From assembly GCF_900113135.1 (NCBI RefSeq), contig NZ_FOOH01000007.1:1-64000 (forward strand): a stretch of DNA of 64,000 nucleotides, read 5' to 3'. The position numbers and the translations under genes are program-made. The DNA is from Salegentibacter agarivorans. GTDB taxonomy: Bacteria; Bacteroidota; Bacteroidia; Flavobacteriales; Flavobacteriaceae. Position 1 is the stretch's first letter, and each line of letters opens with the position of its first letter. This document shows, piece by piece, positions 1 through 8,867 of the stretch. The notes beneath the pieces were generated by a model, which saw nothing but the letters and a program-made list of their open reading frames with translations, ran no database searches and was not told the origin of the DNA.

Positions 1-341
1 CCACCTGATTTTCCATAACAAATCCTTGTCTCTCGACTTGTTTCTGCTTAGCCTGGAAAGGCGAATAATCAGGCTTCCCCCGTTAAGCAAACATTCCTGT
101 TAGTGAAGCCATCCGTTTTAACATATATTGCTATTCGGATTTTGGGCATCGGCACTTTTTGCAACCTTACCCCCAATATATGCCAGAATCGGTTCGATTT
201 CTCTATGTTCCACTAACTTGCTAGGTCTTCCTTCACACACCACCGTTGCCAGTGACGCACTTGACTTTACATTGCTCTTCCCTCCGATCAGGTGAGCGGG
301 CTTTCTTTCAAGCCTCGGAATTGTTTGCATGCAGGGCAAAC
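1..341 (-). mobile_element. 5' part of a group IIC-like intron, cut by the window edge
   Basis: Read on the minus strand, the element starts at 341 with GTTTGCCCTGCATGC, close to the GTGTGCCC..GCATGG start of group IIC introns. It then shows a small GGCTT/AAGCC hairpin (about 302-315), the TGAAGGAAG..GCAA block (about 222-240) that IIC domain I carries, and a GGGGGAAGCCTG...CAGGCTAAGCAGAA segment (about 45-90) resembling domain III. An ATG at 16-14 (Met-Glu-Asn-Gln-Val...) may be the start of the intron-encoded reverse transcriptase, which would lie to the left of the window. The 5' end directly abuts the terminator of tRNA-Thr, the insertion habit known for group IIC introns. The class is inferred by eye; no fold was computed. 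Confidence 0.5.
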
Positions 342-373
342 AAAAAACCTCTCAAAAAATTGAGAGGTTTTTA
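342..373 (-). terminator. Rho-independent terminator of tRNA-Thr
   Basis: Perfect 7-bp stem CCTCTCA/TGAGAGG (348-354 with 361-367), flanked by an A-run on one side and a T-run on the other, so it could work in both directions. On the minus strand it follows tRNA-Thr and ends in six T, right where the intron-like element begins. Confidence 0.8.
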
Positions 374-374
374 G

Positions 375-448
375 AGCCGATGGAGGGACTCGAACCCACG
401 ACCTGCTGATTACAAATCAGCTGCTCTAGCCAGCTGAGCTACATCGGC
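375..448 (-). tRNA. tRNA-Thr(UGU)
   Basis: A 74-nt cloverleaf: acceptor GCCGATG/CATCGGC with discriminator T, anticodon stem GCTGA/TCAGC around the loop TTTGTAA, giving anticodon TGT (Thr, codon ACA), and a T-arm with GTTCGAGTC. CCA is not encoded. The gene is identical over its whole length to the copy at 28016-28089 at the head of the tuf cluster; flanking sequences differ, so only the tRNA itself is shared. Confidence 0.95.
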
Positions 449-457
449 CAGTAATCT

Positions 458-721
458 TTATAAAGCGTTTATTTTCGCAATTAAGGCTTCAGCTTTTGCT
501 TCCAGCTCTTTTGATACTGCTTTAAAATGTTGCTTTTTATTCTCTACATCTTTTTGGTTGATCTTAGTGATCAATTCATCAAAATCTGCAATGGCTTCGT
601 CTACAATCGCTTCAGTTTTAGATGCGTCATCAGGGTTAGCCATTTGATGTATGTATGCTGCATCAATAATGTCTCCCATTACGTAATTCACATCTCTTTT
701 TAATAATCTCTTACTTGCCAT
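458..721 (-). CDS. Small charged helical protein, function unknown
   Basis: Encodes 87 residues, rich in Ala, Glu, Asp and Lys, with no Cys, no signal peptide and no membrane segment; it is probably an all-helical cytoplasmic protein. It starts MASKRLLKRDVNY and contains a heptad-like stretch near the C-terminus that could form a coiled coil. I recognise it only as a type of conserved hypothetical protein seen in flavobacteria and know of no tested function. It lies 63 nt downstream of bcp on the same strand and just upstream of tRNA-Thr, so it may be the last gene of the idi-queD-bcp transcript. Confidence 0.75.
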   Translation of the reverse strand: MASKRLLKRDVNYVMGDIIDAAYIHQMANPDDASKTEAIVDEAIADFDELITKINQKDVENKKQHFKAVSKELEAKAEALIAKINAL

Positions 722-784
722 ATCACTTAAATTTCGGCTGCGAATTTAGGCTATTTTTTAATACAAATTACAGCAAGACTAAAA

Positions 785-1243
785 TTATTTTTCCTGAATT
801 TCCTTTAGTGAATTAAGTGCCTCGGGAATATGCTGTGAAGCTCCCATACTATTAAATCTATGGATCAATCTTTTATTCTTATCAAAAACAAAAGTTTCCC
901 TACCCGGGAGCAGACCCAATAAACCTGCTTTTACCCCAAACGCCTGTATCGCTCGCTTTTCCTTATCAGAAAGTAACACAAACGGAAGTTGATGTTTAGT
1001 AGCAAATTTTTTATGAGAGTTTTCATTATCTGTACTTATCCCAATTACTTCTGCTCCCAAATCCTGAAACTCTTCATAATGATCTCTAAAACTACAGGCT
1101 TCTTTGGTACAACCGGGAGTAAAATCTTTTGGATAGAAAAAGATTACCAAAGCTTTATCTTCTACCCTGGAAAAATGGTAGTTTTCCCCGTCCTGATCTT
1201 TTAAAGTTAACCTCGGTAATTTATCTCCAATTTTAAGTGCCAT
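785..1243 (-). CDS. bcp: Thioredoxin-dependent thiol peroxidase (Bcp/PrxQ peroxiredoxin)
   Basis: A 152-residue cytoplasmic peroxiredoxin that reduces hydrogen peroxide and organic hydroperoxides using thioredoxin. The PrxQ signature DFTPGCTKEAC gives the peroxidatic Cys45 and a resolving Cys50 five residues later, the usual spacing of the alpha-helix type of 2-Cys PrxQ. Length is normal for the family. The ATG lies directly behind the stop codon of the upstream pterin synthase gene with no spacer, so the two are co-transcribed and probably translationally coupled. No unusual residues were seen. Confidence 0.93.
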   Translation of the reverse strand: MALKIGDKLPRLTLKDQDGENYHFSRVEDKALVIFFYPKDFTPGCTKEACSFRDHYEEFQDLGAEVIGISTDNENSHKKFATKHQLPFVLLSDKEKRAIQAFGVKAGLLGLLPGRETFVFDKNKRLIHRFNSMGASQHIPEALNSLKEIQEK

Positions 1244-1654
1244 CTATTCTCCTTTATAGGTTACGTAATTTCTTGGAGTTTCGTATAAAGTGATCTCCAA
1301 ATCGAGCGCAGGTTTTAATTTTTCCCTTATTTTATTCCAAATTACTACCGCAATATTTTCAGCCGTAGGATTTAGATTGTTAAAAGGTGGCACCTCTTCG
1401 TTTAAGTTCTTATGGTCAAAAGGTACTTCAACTTCTTCATAAATAAGATCTTTAAGCCGTTTTAGATCCATTACAAAACCAGTTTCCGGGTCTATTTCAC
1501 CGGTAACCTTTACAATTAGATCATAATTGTGCCCATGATAGTGCGGGTTACTGCATTTCCCAAAAACCTGAAGGTTCTTTTCATCACTCCAATCTTTGCG
1601 ATATAACCTATGCGCCGCATTAAAATGAGCTTTTCTATGTACGCTTAATCTCAT
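1244..1654 (-). CDS. queD: 6-pyruvoyl / 6-carboxy-tetrahydropterin synthase (QueD family)
   Basis: A 136-residue T-fold enzyme that acts on dihydroneopterin triphosphate. In bacteria most members (QueD) make 6-carboxy-5,6,7,8-tetrahydropterin for queuosine and other 7-deazapurines; others make 6-pyruvoyl-tetrahydropterin. The zinc ligands are visible as His15 in FNAAHRL and the two His of HYHGHNY (about 40 and 42), with the active-site Cys34 in FGKCSNPHYHGHN. It overlaps the idi stop codon by 4 nt and is followed at once by bcp. No other queuosine gene is in the window, so the exact pterin role is not settled. Confidence 0.85.
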   Translation of the reverse strand: MRLSVHRKAHFNAAHRLYRKDWSDEKNLQVFGKCSNPHYHGHNYDLIVKVTGEIDPETGFVMDLKRLKDLIYEEVEVPFDHKNLNEEVPPFNNLNPTAENIAVVIWNKIREKLKPALDLEITLYETPRNYVTYKGE

Positions 1655-2169
1655 TTTTGAATACTTGAATAATATTTGTCAAAAATAATCTTGAACCATT
1701 CGGTATAAACACCGGGATTTACTTCCATATCAGATTTTATAGCATCCAGGCTCATCCATTTCCAACTGGCCACTTCATCGGGATTAGGGTTGGGATCATC
1801 TTCATAATTCCCAATCAAAATATAATCGAATTCGTGCTCTGTAAGTCCGTTATCAAAAGGCGCTTTATAAATAAAAGACATAATTTCTTTTAAATCTGTG
1901 CTAAAGCCCATTTCTTCCTGAAGTCTTCTTTTTCCCGCAGCAACATTGCTCTCCCCTTCTCTTTGGTGGCTACAACAAGTGTTAGTCCATAATCCTGGAG
2001 AATGATATTTAGCATGTGCGCGTTGCTGGATCATTAACTCGCCCTTCTCATTAAAAACAAAGACTGAAAATGCCCGATGAAGTAAAGCTTTTTCGTGAGC
2101 TTCTATCTTCTCCATCACTCCAATTTGCTCGTCGTTTTCGTTTACTAATATTACTTTATCTGTTCCCAT
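1651..2169 (-). CDS. idi: Isopentenyl-diphosphate delta-isomerase type 1
   Basis: A 172-residue Nudix-fold enzyme that interconverts isopentenyl and dimethylallyl diphosphate for isoprenoids such as quinones, carotenoids and undecaprenyl carriers. Type 1 signatures are present: the LWTNTCCSHQREGES segment with the catalytic Cys and following His, and the Nudix-like helix AAGKRRLQEEMG. Length is typical of bacterial type 1 enzymes. It heads a leftward gene string idi-queD-bcp, overlapping queD by 4 nt (ATGA). Confidence 0.93.
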   Translation of the reverse strand: MGTDKVILVNENDEQIGVMEKIEAHEKALLHRAFSVFVFNEKGELMIQQRAHAKYHSPGLWTNTCCSHQREGESNVAAGKRRLQEEMGFSTDLKEIMSFIYKAPFDNGLTEHEFDYILIGNYEDDPNPNPDEVASWKWMSLDAIKSDMEVNPGVYTEWFKIIFDKYYSSIQK

Positions 2170-2264
2170 TTTTTTCTTTGAGTGCCAAATGTACGAAATG
2201 AAGCGGGGGTTTTACAAGTCTACATTTCCTAAAATTATGTTGAATTATTTACAAGTAAAATCCT

Positions 2265-3863
2265 TTAAAATTCGTTTTTTGCGTAAATATCACAATCTAT
2301 AGCCAGAATAAATTCTGATCTCCTATTTTCTTCGTGCCCGGTTTCAGTACAATTACTGTTATTTCCACAATTATTTAAAAGCTCTGTTTCGCCATATCCT
2401 CTCCCCGTAATTCGGTCTTTAGAAATTCCTTTTTCGGTTAAATACTTAAATGTGGCTTCAACCCTTCTTTCAGAAAGTTCCATATTATAGCTATCATTTG
2501 CCCGGCTATCTGTATGCGACCTAATATCAAGCAATAATTCTGGATGCGTTTTCATAAATGTTGCAATACTATCCAGGGCCTGGGTATCACTTTTTCTAAT
2601 TTCGGCTTTATCCAAATCAAAATGAATAGGCTTTAGGCGCAATATTCCTGCAAGATCATCGCCTACTTTAGCGTCCAGCACCGGCCTACCTTCCAAATTT
2701 CCGAATTCCAGCACATTCTTTCTTCGTTTAATCTCTGTAGCATAAAAACTCCAGTTAAAGAAGGCCCGCAATGCTGCAATATTTGAAGGTCCTTTTCCAT
2801 AAATACTATGCCCTGCCTGGTACATAACCAATCCATTTTCTGGGTTTCCAAAAGCAGGACCGTAAGCTGCAACTACCGCGGTATCTTCAGCGATCTCAGG
2901 AATATCTGGCGCATCTTCATCTATTACAATTTTCTTTGTTTCTCTTCGCCACCTGTTTATTTTCTTCGGAAAAAAAATTCTTTCAGAACCATTGAGATGT
3001 GCAGCATCTGGGCTGCCAATGTATTGCGCAACAGGATCGGCCGGTAGTAAGTTTAGATAAGGGGGCGTGCCGTGTCTATGTTTTTTATAGGGAATTAAAC
3101 CTGCACTTTGTGCTCCCGGGAACCCGGAACTCAAAAAATTTAACTGAACAAATTCTGTGCTATCACTCTCTTTCAGCTTAATATTTCCGGTAAGATTTTC
3201 TAATATACTTACGGCGTGACAACCGGCCCAAATTGCTCCTTTATATTTACTATTCCAATTATAAAGATTTTTATGGGTTGAAAAAGCAGGATCGGCATGG
3301 GGCATTACAAAAATATCGTCGCAAACTCCAAGATCTTCCGGAGACTTCCAGTTTTTACTGCTATTCCCACCATAAGCTTCTTCAGGAATTGCCGCCGCTT
3401 TAAAAAACGGTACAGCTATATAACCATTTTCTCTATCCAGGGTCCATCTTGGAGCGACCGATAGGCTAGTAAAAACTGGCACGCGAATAGCTTCTTCTAA
3501 ATAAATTCCCACAATTCCTTTCTCTTCCCAGGCTGCAATTAAGTTTTTAATATCTTCTGTGATATAAGAAACCGGAATAATAAAAGCACTCCCTTTAAAA
3601 TCAGTATCCTTATAGTTAAAATCTACCCCGTCTTTTTCTTTCCGGGGGTTAATGATCCATTTTACTTCAATTTTTTCATTTTTAAGCAAATTATAGAGCA
3701 ATCCATAAGCTTGCAAAGAATTCTTTGCGGTTTGAGGTTTTGAGCCCATATTTATAACATAGGCACCGGGAGCTATTACCTGTTCAGTTCCCTGCCCAAA
3801 GCAATGGTAGTCCGAAAATAGCAAACTCAAAAAAACTATTGATCTTATAAAATACTGCCCCAT
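2265..3863 (-). CDS. Secreted protein with C-terminal OmpA peptidoglycan-binding domain
   Basis: Encodes 532 residues. An N-terminal signal peptide (about 1-23, ending HCFGQ) is followed by a roughly 350-residue region starting with a VIAPGAYVINMG motif. I have seen this region as the N-terminal module of very large secreted Bacteroidota proteins, where it has no assigned function. Residues about 405-525 form a complete OmpA/MotB domain with IHFDLDKAEIR at its start and the peptidoglycan-binding core HTDSRANDSYNMELSERR. The protein should sit in the periplasm or outer membrane, bound to the wall. It is a single gene, divergent from prfC. Function is unknown; the OmpA call is firm. Confidence 0.82.
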   Translation of the reverse strand: MGQYFIRSIVFLSLLFSDYHCFGQGTEQVIAPGAYVINMGSKPQTAKNSLQAYGLLYNLLKNEKIEVKWIINPRKEKDGVDFNYKDTDFKGSAFIIPVSYITEDIKNLIAAWEEKGIVGIYLEEAIRVPVFTSLSVAPRWTLDRENGYIAVPFFKAAAIPEEAYGGNSSKNWKSPEDLGVCDDIFVMPHADPAFSTHKNLYNWNSKYKGAIWAGCHAVSILENLTGNIKLKESDSTEFVQLNFLSSGFPGAQSAGLIPYKKHRHGTPPYLNLLPADPVAQYIGSPDAAHLNGSERIFFPKKINRWRRETKKIVIDEDAPDIPEIAEDTAVVAAYGPAFGNPENGLVMYQAGHSIYGKGPSNIAALRAFFNWSFYATEIKRRKNVLEFGNLEGRPVLDAKVGDDLAGILRLKPIHFDLDKAEIRKSDTQALDSIATFMKTHPELLLDIRSHTDSRANDSYNMELSERRVEATFKYLTEKGISKDRITGRGYGETELLNNCGNNSNCTETGHEENRRSEFILAIDCDIYAKNEF

Positions 3864-3983
3864 AATTGTAAAATTACTGAATGTTTTTAAAGCCGTAAGT
3901 TTTTAATAGATTTTTACTGAAATGCTGAAGGCTCTTCCCCAAAGGAGTAAATAATTTATCCTTAAATTTCTTCAAAATAATAG

Positions 3984-3991
3984 TACTTTTG
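3984..3991 (+). promoter_or_regulatory. Candidate Bacteroidota -7 box for prfC
   Basis: TACTTTTG fits the TAnnTTTG -7 consensus of Bacteroidetes sigma-70 promoters and lies 18 nt before the prfC ATG. No clear TTTG -33 element is visible at the expected distance, so support is modest. Confidence 0.35.
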
Positions 3992-4009
3992 CTGCTCTAA
4001 ATTTTATAG

Positions 4010-5599
4010 ATGAAAAGTTTTCAAAAAGAACTAAAACGAAGAAGAACTTTTGGGATTATTTCTCACCCCGATGCCGGTAAAACCACGCTTACTGAGAAAC
4101 TGCTGCTATTTGGTGGTGCTATCCAGGAAGCCGGGGCGGTAAAATCTAACAAGATCAAAAAAGGCGCTACAAGTGACTTTATGGAGATTGAACGCCAAAG
4201 GGGAATTTCGGTAGCGACTTCGGTTTTAGCTTTTGAATATAAAAATATTAAAATCAATATCCTGGATACTCCGGGCCACAAGGATTTTGCTGAAGATACT
4301 TTTAGAACCTTAACGGCTGTAGATAGCGTTATTGTGGTGATAGATGTTGCAAAAGGTGTAGAGGAACAAACTGAAAAACTGGTAGAGGTTTGTAGAATGC
4401 GAAATATCCCGATGATCGTTTTTATTAATAAAATGGACCGGGAAGGGAAGGACGCTTTTGAATTACTGGATGAAATTGAACAAAAATTAAATCTTACCGT
4501 AACGCCGCTAAGCTACCCTATTGGGATGGGTTACGATTTTAAAGGAATTTATAATATTTGGGAGAAAAATGTAAACTTATTTACCGGTGATCCTAAAAAA
4601 GATATTGAAGATACTATTGAAATTTCCGATTTAACTTCTGAAGAATTAGATGAACTTATTGGAAGTAAGGCGGCCGATAATTTAAGAGAAGAACTCGAAC
4701 TTGCCCAGGGCGTTTACCCTGAATTCGATAAAGAAGCTTACCTGGAAGGCCGATTGCAGCCCGTGTTTTTTGGTTCGGCTTTAAATAATTTTGGAGTTCG
4801 TGAATTGCTAGATTGCTTTATTAACATCGCTCCAACTCCAAGACCAAAAGAAAGTGAAGAACGCCTGGTAAAACCAGATGAAGATAAATTTACCGGTTTT
4901 GTGTTTAAGATTCACGCGAATATGGATCCTAAACACCGCGACAGGCTGGCTTTTGTAAAGATCGTTTCCGGAAAGTTTGAGCGAAATAAAGCTTATTTGC
5001 ACGTGAGACACAATAAGAATCTTAAGTTTTCCAGTCCAAACGCCTTTTTTGCTGAAAAGAAAGAAATTGTAGATGTTTCTTATCCCGGTGATATTGTAGG
5101 CTTACACGATACCGGAAATTTCAAAATTGGTGATACACTTACCGAAGGTGAAAATTTAAATTACCGCGGAATTCCAAGTTTCTCTCCAGAACATTTTAGA
5201 TATATCAACAACGCCGATCCAATGAAATCGAAACAGCTCGCTAAAGGAGTTGACCAGTTGATGGATGAAGGTGTAGCGCAGCTTTTTACATTAGAACTCA
5301 ACGGAAGAAAGATTATTGGAACAGTGGGAGCGCTTCAGTTTGAAGTTATTCAATACAGGCTGGAGCACGAATACGGCGCCAAATGTACCTACGAAAATCT
5401 AAACGTTTACAAAGCTACCTGGGTAGAAGCTGAAGATGAAAAAAGCGAAGAATTTAAAGATTTTAAGCGTGTAAAAGCTAAATTCCTTGCGAAGGATAAA
5501 AAGGGACAATTGGTATTCTTAGCAGATTCCCAATTTTCATTACAAATGACGCAGGACAAGTATCGTTCAATTAAATTCCATTTTACTTCAGAATTTTAA
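4010..5599 (+). CDS. prfC: Peptide chain release factor 3 (RF3 GTPase)
   Basis: A 529-residue translational GTPase that recycles RF1/RF2 from the ribosome after termination. G-domain motifs are complete: SHPDAGKTTLTEKLL (G1, about residues 18-32), DTPGHKDF (G3) and NKMDREGKD (G4). The C-terminal part matches RF3, with KHRDRLAFVKIVSG in domain II and GALQFEVIQYRL in domain III. Length equals E. coli RF3. It starts at an ATG shortly after a candidate promoter and is divergent from the OmpA-type gene; the symporter gene 103 nt downstream may be transcribed separately. Confidence 0.97.
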   Translation: MKSFQKELKRRRTFGIISHPDAGKTTLTEKLLLFGGAIQEAGAVKSNKIKKGATSDFMEIERQRGISVATSVLAFEYKNIKINILDTPGHKDFAEDTFRTLTAVDSVIVVIDVAKGVEEQTEKLVEVCRMRNIPMIVFINKMDREGKDAFELLDEIEQKLNLTVTPLSYPIGMGYDFKGIYNIWEKNVNLFTGDPKKDIEDTIEISDLTSEELDELIGSKAADNLREELELAQGVYPEFDKEAYLEGRLQPVFFGSALNNFGVRELLDCFINIAPTPRPKESEERLVKPDEDKFTGFVFKIHANMDPKHRDRLAFVKIVSGKFERNKAYLHVRHNKNLKFSSPNAFFAEKKEIVDVSYPGDIVGLHDTGNFKIGDTLTEGENLNYRGIPSFSPEHFRYINNADPMKSKQLAKGVDQLMDEGVAQLFTLELNGRKIIGTVGALQFEVIQYRLEHEYGAKCTYENLNVYKATWVEAEDEKSEEFKDFKRVKAKFLAKDKKGQLVFLADSQFSLQMTQDKYRSIKFHFTSEF

Positions 5600-5702
5600 G
5601 TTTCTGATTCTAAACCAGTAATGCTTAGATTGAAAGAAACCTATTAGTACGCTGTGTTTAATAGGACTTAATTTCATATATTTTCAGCATAATTAAGGTT
5701 TT

Positions 5703-7073
5703 ATGAATCAATTAGATGAATTTGTCTCCCAATTTGCTTCGGCGGTTTGGGGACTTCCTTTGGTAATTTTATTAATTGGAGGCGGACTTTATCTGCTTAT
5801 TTTATCTAATTTTCTTCCCTTTCGATATTTAGGACATTCCTTAGACCTTTTACGAGGAAAATATAATAACCCTAATGATCCCGGGGAAATCAATCATTTC
5901 CAATCACTTTCTACTGCCCTCTCCTCTACTGTAGGAATGGGAAATATTGCTGGCGTAGCCGTGGCTATCGCTTTAGGTGGCCCTGGTGCCATTTTCTGGC
6001 TTTGGGTTAGTGCAGTTGTGGGTATGGCGACTAAATTTTTTACCAACACTCTTGCGGTTATGTATCGTGGTAAAGATACTCAGGGAAATATCCAGGGTGG
6101 GGTGATGTATTTTATTGAAGAAGGCCTTGGAAAGAAATGGAAGTTTATGGCCATCTTTTTTAGTGTTGCTGGGCTTATTGGAGCATTACCGGTTTTCAAT
6201 GTAAACCAGCTTACGCAGGCTATTAATTTTATTCTTTTAGAACCTAATAATATTCCCACCGGTTTTGGTACAAACCTTATTATCGGTATTATTTTAGTCA
6301 TCCTTACTTCAGTAGTAATTCTTGGTGGATTACAGCGAATAAGCAAAACTGTTTCAAGATTGGTACCTGCAATGGTAGCCCTCTATTTTGTTTCGGTAAT
6401 TATTATATTAATCGTTAATTACGATGTTGTTCCTTATTACTTTTCAACGATTTTCACTGATGCTTTTGCTGCCGAAAATTATAAAGGGGAGCCTATGCTT
6501 GGCGGCGTTCTTGGCGGCTTAATAATCCTGGGAGTAAGAAGAGGTGCTTTTTCTAATGAAGCAGGGATAGGAACCGCCACAATGGCTCACGGAGCGAGTA
6601 AAACTTCTGAACCTGTGCGAGAAGGATTAGTAGCAATGTTGGGGCCGGCAATTGATACGCTGGTGGTTTGTACACTTACTGCTCTATGTATCCTGGTAAC
6701 GGGAATTTGGCAGACTACAGATGTAAATGGTGTAAGTCTTACCGCAGCCGCTTTTGAAGATTCTATTCCTTATGTGGGAGATTACCTGTTATTACTTTGT
6801 ATAGCCGCTTTTAGTATTTCCTCTTTGTTCTCCTTCTCTTACTACGGAACAAAATGTCTTTCTTACCTGGCAGGGGCTGAAAACAAACATTATTATAACT
6901 ATTTTTATATTATTAGTATCCTCTTAGGTGCAACTACTTCTTTAAGTATGATGATTAATTTAATTGATGGTTTTTTCGCTTTAATGGCAATACCAACGAT
7001 GATCTCTACTTTAATCCTTGCGCCCCGAGTGATGAAAGCTGCGCGAATTTATTTTAAGAAATATAAAGATTAG
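5703..7073 (+). CDS. Alanine/glycine:cation symporter, AGCS family (classical form)
   Basis: A 456-residue inner-membrane symporter with about 11 hydrophobic segments, importing a small amino acid (Ala, Gly or similar) with Na+. AGCS signatures are clear: TALSSTVGMGNIAGVAVAIA, the TKFFTNTLAVMYR loop and the GAFSNEAGIGTATMAHGAS segment that forms part of the substrate/ion site. This copy has the usual short N-terminus and so serves as a contrast to the two much longer paralogs at 32058 and 37955. The exact amino acid cannot be read from the sequence. Confidence 0.92.
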   Translation: MNQLDEFVSQFASAVWGLPLVILLIGGGLYLLILSNFLPFRYLGHSLDLLRGKYNNPNDPGEINHFQSLSTALSSTVGMGNIAGVAVAIALGGPGAIFWLWVSAVVGMATKFFTNTLAVMYRGKDTQGNIQGGVMYFIEEGLGKKWKFMAIFFSVAGLIGALPVFNVNQLTQAINFILLEPNNIPTGFGTNLIIGIILVILTSVVILGGLQRISKTVSRLVPAMVALYFVSVIIILIVNYDVVPYYFSTIFTDAFAAENYKGEPMLGGVLGGLIILGVRRGAFSNEAGIGTATMAHGASKTSEPVREGLVAMLGPAIDTLVVCTLTALCILVTGIWQTTDVNGVSLTAAAFEDSIPYVGDYLLLLCIAAFSISSLFSFSYYGTKCLSYLAGAENKHYYNYFYIISILLGATTSLSMMINLIDGFFALMAIPTMISTLILAPRVMKAARIYFKKYKD

Positions 7074-7089
7074 GGTATACTCCGCTGAA

Positions 7090-8676
7090 TTATTTTTTTT
7101 CATTTTCAACAACATGAAAAACTTCAAGTTTCTTATCAGTTAGTTTTTCTAGTAAGTCGCCTTTTCTTAAAGTTCCCCATATTTCTAGTTCGGGATCACT
7201 ATGTGTGGTGATAATTAATTGAATTTTGTTCTTCTTATTATTGATTTCCAATTTTTCTACATTTTGATAATGGCTTCTATCCAAACCATCAGCAACTCTA
7301 AGTATTGCTGAAAGTTTCTTTACCCGCTTTCGAGTTTTTTTATTTAATTGTTTATAATGTTCGTGGCGCTTAGCTGGTGTTGATTTTCTATGATACCTGG
7401 CAACATTTGCCATAATATTTACTTCATCTTCTTTAAAACCCAGTAAATCTGAATACCGAATAAGATACAAAGCGTGTTTATGATGTTTTCTATAAGAAAT
7501 ATAATACCCTATATCGTGCATTAAACTGGCATACTCCAGCAATTCCCTGTCTGATTCTTTTAATTTTAATTCTTCTTTAAATTCATCAAAAAGCTGCAAT
7601 GCAAAATTTGAAACGTGCCGGGAATGTTTTTCAGGCCAGTTACATTTTCTTAATAGTTCGTAAATACTTCTGCGTCTGGGATCTTTAAAACTGGCTACAA
7701 GATCAAGGTTGAGTTGCTCTTTTTGATTGTTGATGAAGTTTAAGATCATACCTTCCCGAAGTGCACCTTCAGAAATTTTAATATTTTCAATCTTAAATTT
7801 ATCTATCAGAAAATTCAGCAAAACCATTCCGGGGTTTATAATATCCACCCTTTTTTCTTCCAGGCCTTTTTCTTTAAGACGATCTTTTTTATTCAGTTTA
7901 ATAAAATCCTTATATAAATCTTTAAAGTCGGCTGCGCTAAACTCCAGTTCGTTAAGGCTTCTTTTGGCAGTAATAGAATTTCTATTGGCTACCATTTCGC
8001 CAATATTCTCCATAGTTCCCGAAGAACCAATAATGGTCTTTACTTTATGTTTTTTGGCCAATTTCAACACTTCAGCAAGTTCTTTGGCAAAATGCTTTTG
8101 AAGCTTTTTAACGTCTTTTTCTTCTATAGGATCTGAATCTACAAACCCAGCGGCCATTCTTGCCACACCCAGTTTTAAACTATTATAATAAATAAATTCT
8201 TTTTGGTTACCAATAATAAATTCAACGCTACCACCACCAATATCGGCCATAAGCACCATTTCATCTCCTAAAACAATGCTATGTCTAATGGCCAGCCCAA
8301 TCATTTCGGCTTCCATTTTTCCGGAAATTGCTCTTACTCTTATCCCAACATTTTCTCCTACTTCTTTAATAAAATCGCCTCCATTTTTTGCCTCCCGAAT
8401 AGCACTGGTGGCAAAAGCGAGAATATTTTCAACTTTATGGCTATCGCATAAAAATTTTATTCGTTTAAGCGCTTCCAACCCGCGGTCCATTGCATCCCGG
8501 CTTAATCTATCTTCCAGACCTTTTTCAGCGAGAATAACCATCTCTTTTAATTTATTCACGGTACGGAAACTACCATCGGGATATATATCTACCAACACTG
8601 CGTGGAATGAATTGGTACCAAGGTCTATTGCAGCTATGCGCTTTTTAGGTTTAGAATTGGAAGCGTTTTTTGCCAT
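7090..8676 (-). CDS. ppx: Ppx/GppA phosphatase (exopolyphosphatase)
   Basis: A 528-residue protein of the ASKHA ATPase-fold family that hydrolyses polyphosphate ends or pppGpp. The N-terminal phosphate loop AAIDLGTNSFHAVLVDI (about 14-30), a second loop MADIGGGSVEFI, and the GSSGTMENI adenosine-type motif are all present. The C-terminal third is an HD-type domain with HDIGYYISYRKHHKHA, as in the long Ppx/GppA forms. It is convergent with the symporter (16 nt between stops). Ppx and GppA activities cannot be told apart from sequence alone. Confidence 0.9.
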   Translation of the reverse strand: MAKNASNSKPKKRIAAIDLGTNSFHAVLVDIYPDGSFRTVNKLKEMVILAEKGLEDRLSRDAMDRGLEALKRIKFLCDSHKVENILAFATSAIREAKNGGDFIKEVGENVGIRVRAISGKMEAEMIGLAIRHSIVLGDEMVLMADIGGGSVEFIIGNQKEFIYYNSLKLGVARMAAGFVDSDPIEEKDVKKLQKHFAKELAEVLKLAKKHKVKTIIGSSGTMENIGEMVANRNSITAKRSLNELEFSAADFKDLYKDFIKLNKKDRLKEKGLEEKRVDIINPGMVLLNFLIDKFKIENIKISEGALREGMILNFINNQKEQLNLDLVASFKDPRRRSIYELLRKCNWPEKHSRHVSNFALQLFDEFKEELKLKESDRELLEYASLMHDIGYYISYRKHHKHALYLIRYSDLLGFKEDEVNIMANVARYHRKSTPAKRHEHYKQLNKKTRKRVKKLSAILRVADGLDRSHYQNVEKLEINNKKNKIQLIITTHSDPELEIWGTLRKGDLLEKLTDKKLEVFHVVENEKK

Positions 8677-8826
8677 TGTCTCGCAATTTTAAACTGAAGT
8701 ATCCTTCAGGTTGTTGTACTTCTAAATTAGGTAATATTTATTAAAATCTTTTCGCTGTTTTAAGTCAATCGAGTAGGAAGATAGGGATTATCTTATTAAG
8801 ATTATTGTTCCCTATCTGTCCTCTCA

Positions 8827-8860
8827 CACCACTCAGCGTACGGGTCCGTACTGAGCGGTT
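8827..8860 (-). ncRNA. Group IIC domain V (outer intron)
   Basis: A 34-nt hairpin directly behind the RT stop codon: ACCGCTCAG pairs with CTGAGTGGT, TACG with CGTA around loop GACC, and a two-base CG bulge sits on the 3' side. The triad is CGC, as in group IIC introns. It is followed by TGAGAGG and a domain VI-like stem AGATAGGGA/TCCCTATCT. Confidence 0.8.
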
Positions 8861-8867
8861 TCTTAAT

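Noticed and set aside
118-339. A 73-codon open frame on the minus strand at the left edge
   Set aside because: It lies within intron-like RNA sequence behind a terminator, has no family resemblance, and is best explained by the absence of stops in a structured GC-richer region.
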